A stretch of 48,882 bases of DNA from Pirellula staleyi DSM 6068 (lineage in GTDB: Bacteria; Planctomycetota; Planctomycetia; Pirellulales; Pirellulaceae): contig CAMCMB010000053.1 of assembly GCA_945875845.1 (NCBI GenBank), positions 1 to 48,882 of the forward strand, read 5' to 3'. The first letter of the stretch is position 1, and every line of letters begins with the position of its first letter. Of this stretch, positions 45,826 to 48,882 are shown piece by piece. A program made the translations under genes and the position numbers. The notes beneath the pieces were generated by a model. The model was not told where the DNA came from. It ran no database searches and saw nothing but the letters and a program-made list of their open reading frames with translations.

Positions 45826-45920
45826 CTCTTTGATTGCCCGACACTACGGCTGCTGTCGAAGCTTTGCCATCGCTACCACTCGGGGAAAATTTCGTTACCC
45901 CAACGGTTACCCTAGCTCCA
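45826..45920. repeat. 95-bp dispersed repeat, copy 2
   Basis: Same orientation as 42314-42408, with three differences (ACTACGG, GAAAATT and CTAGCTC variants). It is surrounded by non-coding sequence. The bounded match suggests a short, non-autonomous repeat. Confidence 0.85.
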
Positions 45921-46485
45921 AATCAAAGCACGGTATTTGCCGTTTTTCGGCCGCTTGCAAACCAAAGTAATACAATGCAGACTTTTGCAAGTGTTGTCGG
46001 TATCTACCGAGTTCGATTCCGGTAAATACCGAGTTTCGCGATCTCACAATTCTTTTGAGTCGAGCCGGCCCAATTTTCGATCTTCTGGCGTAACGCATTT
46101 GCCCAAGTCTGGATCAGAAACGCTTCCTATCTCTGGTCTAACACATGCCGTCCGAAGATCCAAACGACTTGCTCCTGGCCAAACTCACGTTCGAAACCCA
46201 GCGTTTCCACGGGTTGCAGCATAACGATCCAGCCACGCAGTCGAACTACCGAGTAGTGACGCGGGATACACATCACTCACAAATCCATTTTGGGGCCCGA
46301 GAACCAGTTGAAAGTCTAAGCCCGAAAACTTGCTCGGCGTTCTACATTCCACAACACAAAGGAATGCCTTCTCCATCCACCGCCATCGGTTGCAAGGACA
46401 TTCGAGATCGATCTGGAGTACTTGTCGACCGGCCATCAATCGCGAGAAACGCCGGCCGGACTGTCTTAATTTTCTTCGAGGGTAT
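45921..46485. other. Stretch without recognisable gene
   Basis: I found no homology or strong ribosome-binding site. Two GGTA-N-TACCGAG motifs near 46000-46030 are the only repeated pieces. Confidence 0.4.
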
Positions 46486-47163
46486 GACAAGCAAAAAAGG
46501 TGTCAGGAACCGACAAGCAGAAAACGCGTCAGGAACCGTTTATGGACGATATGGTCACGGCATGATTTGTTGATAACACTATGGGACGACCAAAACGTGC
46601 TGCGGTTGGTGGTTTGATCTATCACGTACTCAATCGAGCGAACGCTCGAACGTCGATTTTTGAAAAAGACGGAGACTACGAGGCCTTCGAACGCATTTTA
46701 GCGGATGCGATTGAGCGCACGGGGACCCGACTCAACGTTGGCATGCGCATCGCCATTCGACGGGACAAGGGCATGTTTACCAAGGCAGATTCAAGTCGTT
46801 CCCAATTCAAGACGATCCGCATTTTCTCACGGCATGTCGATATGTGGAACGCAACGCCTTGCGTGCCAATCTGGTAGCAAAAGCTCAGGACTGGAAATGG
46901 TCAAGTCTATGGCGTTGGAACCGAGGGAATGCAAAAGAAAAATCGATTCTGTCCGCCTGGCCGGTGCGTCGGACTCCAAACTGGCTCGGTTATGTGAACG
47001 AACCGCAGACCGAACTGGAGTTGGCAGCGATCCGGCGGAGTGTAAAACGAGGATGCCCCATGGGCGAGCAAGGCTGGACATCAAAAATCATCAAAAGGTT
47101 GGGGCTAGAGAGCACTATTCGACTGCAAGGAAGACCCAAAAACGGTTCCTGACACCTTTTTGC
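46486..47163. mobile_element. REP-associated transposase (RAYT) element with terminal inverted repeats
   Basis: On the left, GCAAAAAAGGTGTCAGGAACC (46491-46511, here one extra A) mirrors GGTTCCTGACACCTTTTTGC (47144-47163). On the left side a 26-base unit (46486-46511) is repeated in tandem (46512-46537) with 23 of 26 matches. GGTGTCAGGAACC is a typical end of single-stranded-DNA transposase-linked repeats. Between them is a broken RAYT gene. Confidence 0.75.
46581..47152 (+). pseudogene. REP-associated tyrosine transposase, deleted and frameshifted
   Basis: The start MGRPKRAAVGGLIYHVLNRA and DGDYEAFERILADAIERT is typical of RAYT/TnpA-REP proteins. The region that should carry the HUH motif and catalytic Tyr is missing: sequence jumps from RTGTRLNV to a degenerate GHVYQGRFKSFP region that changes frame at least twice. 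The C-terminus from VERNALRANLV through DWKWSSLWRW to ESTIRLQGRP is intact in another frame. It cannot be active. Confidence 0.85.
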
Positions 47164-47180
47164 TGTCTGAATAGCTTTGC

Positions 47181-47534
47181 TTAGCCAGAAGTCGCGAGCT
47201 TTCTAATTCTCATTCGCCACGCATCAATGTCGCTATACATTTCTACGAGAATGCGCCTCGCTGGTCCGCTTGGCTCATTGATGCCCTGCTCCCAGTCTTG
47301 AACGGTCGAAACAGAAACACCTAGAAACTCTGCAAATACCGCCTGACTCAACCTTAGACTCTTTCGAAGTCCGCTAACCTCATCGCCAGAAAATGGCCTT
47401 GGACTTAAGTTCAAAACGACCTTTCTTACGGTGAGCGTATCTTGCAACTCATCAAGGCTTTTAACCTTCTCGAGATTTGCTGCAAAGCGCTCCAGGCGAT
47501 CAGTAATCTTCGAACCGATTGTTTTTTTTGCCAT
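47181..47534 (-). CDS. HTH antitoxin of a HigBA-like module
   Basis: The 117-aa product has an XRE-type helix-turn-helix at about 53-95 (VSGLRKSLRLSQAVFAEFLG, VSVSTVQDWEQGINEPSG). The N-terminal 50 residues are helical, and the end is basic. This is the layout of HigA-2/XRE antitoxins in which the toxin gene comes first. It lies 14 bases after the toxin stop on the same strand. It probably neutralises the toxin and represses the operon. Confidence 0.85.
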   Translation of the reverse strand: MAKKTIGSKITDRLERFAANLEKVKSLDELQDTLTVRKVVLNLSPRPFSGDEVSGLRKSLRLSQAVFAEFLGVSVSTVQDWEQGINEPSGPARRILVEMYSDIDAWRMRIRKLATSG

Positions 47535-47548
47535 ACTAAAGCTCCGTC

Positions 47549-47968
47549 CTATTTTTGTTTGTCTTTTGACTTTTCTGTCAACAACGAGTCGATGAACGCA
47601 ATAACCCGTTTAATTGATTTTTTTTCGTCGCTGCTCAAAGTCGATTGCTCATGCTTGTCAAAGGCAATCACCATCAAAACAGTATTGTGCTCAGGGAAGT
47701 ATGCATAACATACTCGCAATCCTCCACTCGTACCCCTGTTCGAACCCTCTTCAATGAATCGAAGCTTTCTCAGCCCCCCAGTTCCAGGGACCACTGGAGC
47801 TTTCGAGGGTGCCATCATAATCGCAACCTCGAGCGCCCACAGCGATTCTTCGTCTGTGTCGTTTGGGTGTAACTGCTTCCAATCGTCCGCAAACTCATCA
47901 AGGTAGACGAATGTTAATAAATCCTCCGGGGTAATTCCTGGTGGGTGATTCACGTTCCATTCCATCAT
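47549..47968 (-). CDS. RelE/HigB-like toxin of type II module
   Basis: The 139-aa product precedes the HTH antitoxin. Segments FVYLDEFADDWKQL, GLRKLRFIEEGSNRGTSGGLRVCYAYFPEHN and VLMVIAFDKHEQSTLSSDEKKSIKRVI follow the RelE/HigB-2 fold: a strand with Arg residues, GG-RV-Y, then a beta strand with FDKHE and a C-terminal helix. Such toxins cleave mRNA at the ribosome. Two adjacent ATGs (47968 and 47965) are possible. It is transcribed with the antitoxin. Confidence 0.75.
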   Translation of the reverse strand: MMEWNVNHPPGITPEDLLTFVYLDEFADDWKQLHPNDTDEESLWALEVAIMMAPSKAPVVPGTGGLRKLRFIEEGSNRGTSGGLRVCYAYFPEHNTVLMVIAFDKHEQSTLSSDEKKSIKRVIAFIDSLLTEKSKDKQK

Positions 47969-48026
47969 CGTTGCACTGCGGATCCCTCACATTCGCTTGC
48001 CCCTCCATTCTTAATTTTGAGCAAAG

Positions 48027-48090
48027 TCTCGGTAACCAAGCCACCGAGATGGGCAATCTTCGACTCCGTCAACTATACGGGCAAACCGTA
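48027..48090. promoter_or_regulatory. Two palindromes upstream of the toxin-antitoxin genes
   Basis: TCTCGGT/ACCGAGA (48027-48033 and 48043-48049) and TACGG-GCAAA-CCGTA (48076-48090) are perfect inverted repeats 60-120 bases before the toxin start. Either could be an operator for the HTH antitoxin. No clear -10/-35 pair was fixed. Confidence 0.45.
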
Positions 48091-48132
48091 CAGAATCAAG
48101 ACTGACTTCAAGATTTTTCGCAACAAAACAGC

Positions 48133-48283
48133 TTAGAAATGTGGTCGATTCAACTGATCTTCTCCAATTTGCCTTGCCATATCCCTCAATCCCGCCAAGA
48201 TCGGTCCAAGTACTCCCAGCGAGTATTGGTCATCCAAAGAAATGGAGTCAATCAGCCTTTCAACCGCTCTCCGGCTTTCACTG
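48133..48283 (-). pseudogene. C-terminal stub of a gene cut by the IS21 element
   Basis: Reading the minus strand, a clean frame of about 49 codons ends in a TAA at 48133-48135. It contains RRAVERLIDSISLDDQYSLG and VLGPILAGLRDMARQIGED, a well-formed amphipathic helical sequence. The frame stops making sense exactly at the IS21 end near 48284, so the 5' part was separated by the insertion. No family is recognised. Confidence 0.5.
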
Positions 48284-48882
48284 TGTCAGTGAGCGCCTAA
48301 AAGGGGCCAACGCGAGGCGCTTCAAAAGGGGCCAGTTCGACAGGAAAGGCATGGTTCATTCAGATAGCGGGTTTCTTCGTAAACCCTCTACTGGAGTTGG
48401 ACCGTGGTACGTTGTCAGGATATGGACAAAACTCAAGGAATTGAGCAGTTATTCGCTTCAGGGATGAGTAGGCGGCAGATCGCCAGGACCCTTGATATCC
48501 ATCGAAAGTCGGTTGATCGTCATTTGGCGTCTTTGGAGTCAAAAGGGGCCAGCGGTCCGGAAGCGCCCATCGGCCAAGCGCCCACCGGGTCGGAAGTTTC
48601 AAAAGGGGCCAAAACGCTCACCGGGTCCGGTGACCCAATTTCAGAGCCGCAGGCACCTAAAGAAAGCTCAACAGCAGTCAATTCTCGTAGCAAGTGCGCT
48701 CGATATCGCGATCAAATCATCGCCAAGATCGAACAAGGTCTCACTGCCCAAAGGATCTATCAGGACCTCGTTTCCGACTATGGTTTTACCGCCAAGTACC
48801 ACTCTGTTCGTCGCTTCGTCGGAACGCTTATCAATTGTAAAGAGCTTCCCGTTCGACGCATCGAAGTCGAAGCCGGGCAAGA
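48284..48882 (+). mobile_element. IS21-family insertion sequence, left end (runs off the window)
   Basis: The left end begins near TGTCAGTGAGCGCC and holds AAAAGGGGCCA at 48299-48309 and 48324-48334. Two more copies lie inside the transposase gene (48541-48551 and 48601-48611). Multiple short terminal repeats and an istA gene starting about 140 bases inside are the IS21 plan. Confidence 0.75.
48422..48882 (+). CDS. istA: IS21 transposase IstA, N-terminal part (3' partial)
   Basis: The frame starts ATG at 48422 and is open to the window end. It begins MDKTQGIEQLFASGMSRRQI, with a helix-turn-helix ARTLDIHRKSVDRHLASLES, then a low-complexity Gly/Pro/Ser linker that includes two in-frame copies of the terminal-repeat motif. 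A second HTH region follows (KIEQGLTAQRIYQDLVSDYG, YHSVRRFVGTL). This is the DNA-binding part of IstA; the DDE core lies beyond the window. It appears intact so far. Confidence 0.85.
   Translation, partial: MDKTQGIEQLFASGMSRRQIARTLDIHRKSVDRHLASLESKGASGPEAPIGQAPTGSEVSKGAKTLTGSGDPISEPQAPKESSTAVNSRSKCARYRDQIIAKIEQGLTAQRIYQDLVSDYGFTAKYHSVRRFVGTLINCKELPVRRIEVEAGQ

Noticed and set aside
46145-46573. 142-codon plus-strand frame before the RAYT element
   Set aside because: Composition looks random, it runs through the RAYT terminal repeat and has no ribosome-binding site.
1-48882. CRISPR arrays, tRNA and rRNA genes
   Set aside because: No regularly spaced repeats with unique spacers and no cloverleaf or rRNA signature were seen by eye; a covariance-model scan would be needed to exclude tRNAs fully.

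Overview
The window looks like a chromosomal segment of a planctomycete, probably of the Pirellula/Rhodopirellula/Blastopirellula group. This is inferred from a giant exported RHS/cadherin protein ending in a dockerin-like calcium repeat, a DUF1571 lipoprotein-like gene, a small ECF-type sigma factor beside signalling genes, a moderate GC content, and abundant short palindromic repeats. No rRNA, tRNA or CRISPR array was seen.

Layout. (1) 1-9.1 kb: the 3' part of a giant secreted RHS-repeat protein, then a Uma2-family nuclease. (2) 9.1-15.7 kb: housekeeping genes. On the minus strand are glyA, a single-domain response regulator and a methyltransferase (one operon), an SMP-30-like lactonase and class II fructose-bisphosphate aldolase. 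On the plus strand are an unknown gene and a DUF1571 gene. (3) 15.7-34.6 kb: a dense conflict/defence-like island. A plus-strand operon of four genes with ATGA overlaps encodes a GAF-type histidine kinase, a receiver protein, a small HicA-like-fold protein (tentative) and a SIR2-SEFIR effector with a C-terminal adaptor domain. After a patch of broken IS elements comes a TIR protein whose N-terminal domain matches that adaptor. Facing these is a minus-strand operon: ECF-like sigma factor, three unknown proteins, an ORC-like AAA+ ATPase, a 1284-aa AAA/GAF/histidine kinase, a receiver protein and an HExxH metallopeptidase-like protein. A membrane TIR protein lies just upstream. (4) 34.7-39.4 kb, minus strand: ribBA, a sigma-54 activator and an exported protein with a degenerate receiver-like domain. 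(5) 39.4-48.9 kb: a repeat-rich, decaying region. Intact genes are a Tat-type sugar isomerase-like protein, a photolyase with its DUF2256 partner, a FAS1 protein and a HigBA-like toxin-antitoxin pair. Wrecked genes include an hsdR-M48 peptidase chimera with an in-frame stop, a Nei glycosylase, a REP-associated transposase and a gene cut by an IS21 element that runs off the window.

How the genes may work together (inference): the island appears to hold two sensor systems. In each, a soluble GAF histidine kinase and a receiver protein are translationally coupled to a potential executioner. In the first it is a NAD-targeting SIR2/SEFIR protein, with an EAD-TIR protein as a possible partner recruited through the shared adaptor. 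In the second it is a putative protease, with AAA+ ATPases upstream and a sigma factor at the head of the operon. This design, two-component signalling in front of suicide-type effectors, is the best candidate for an undescribed system here.
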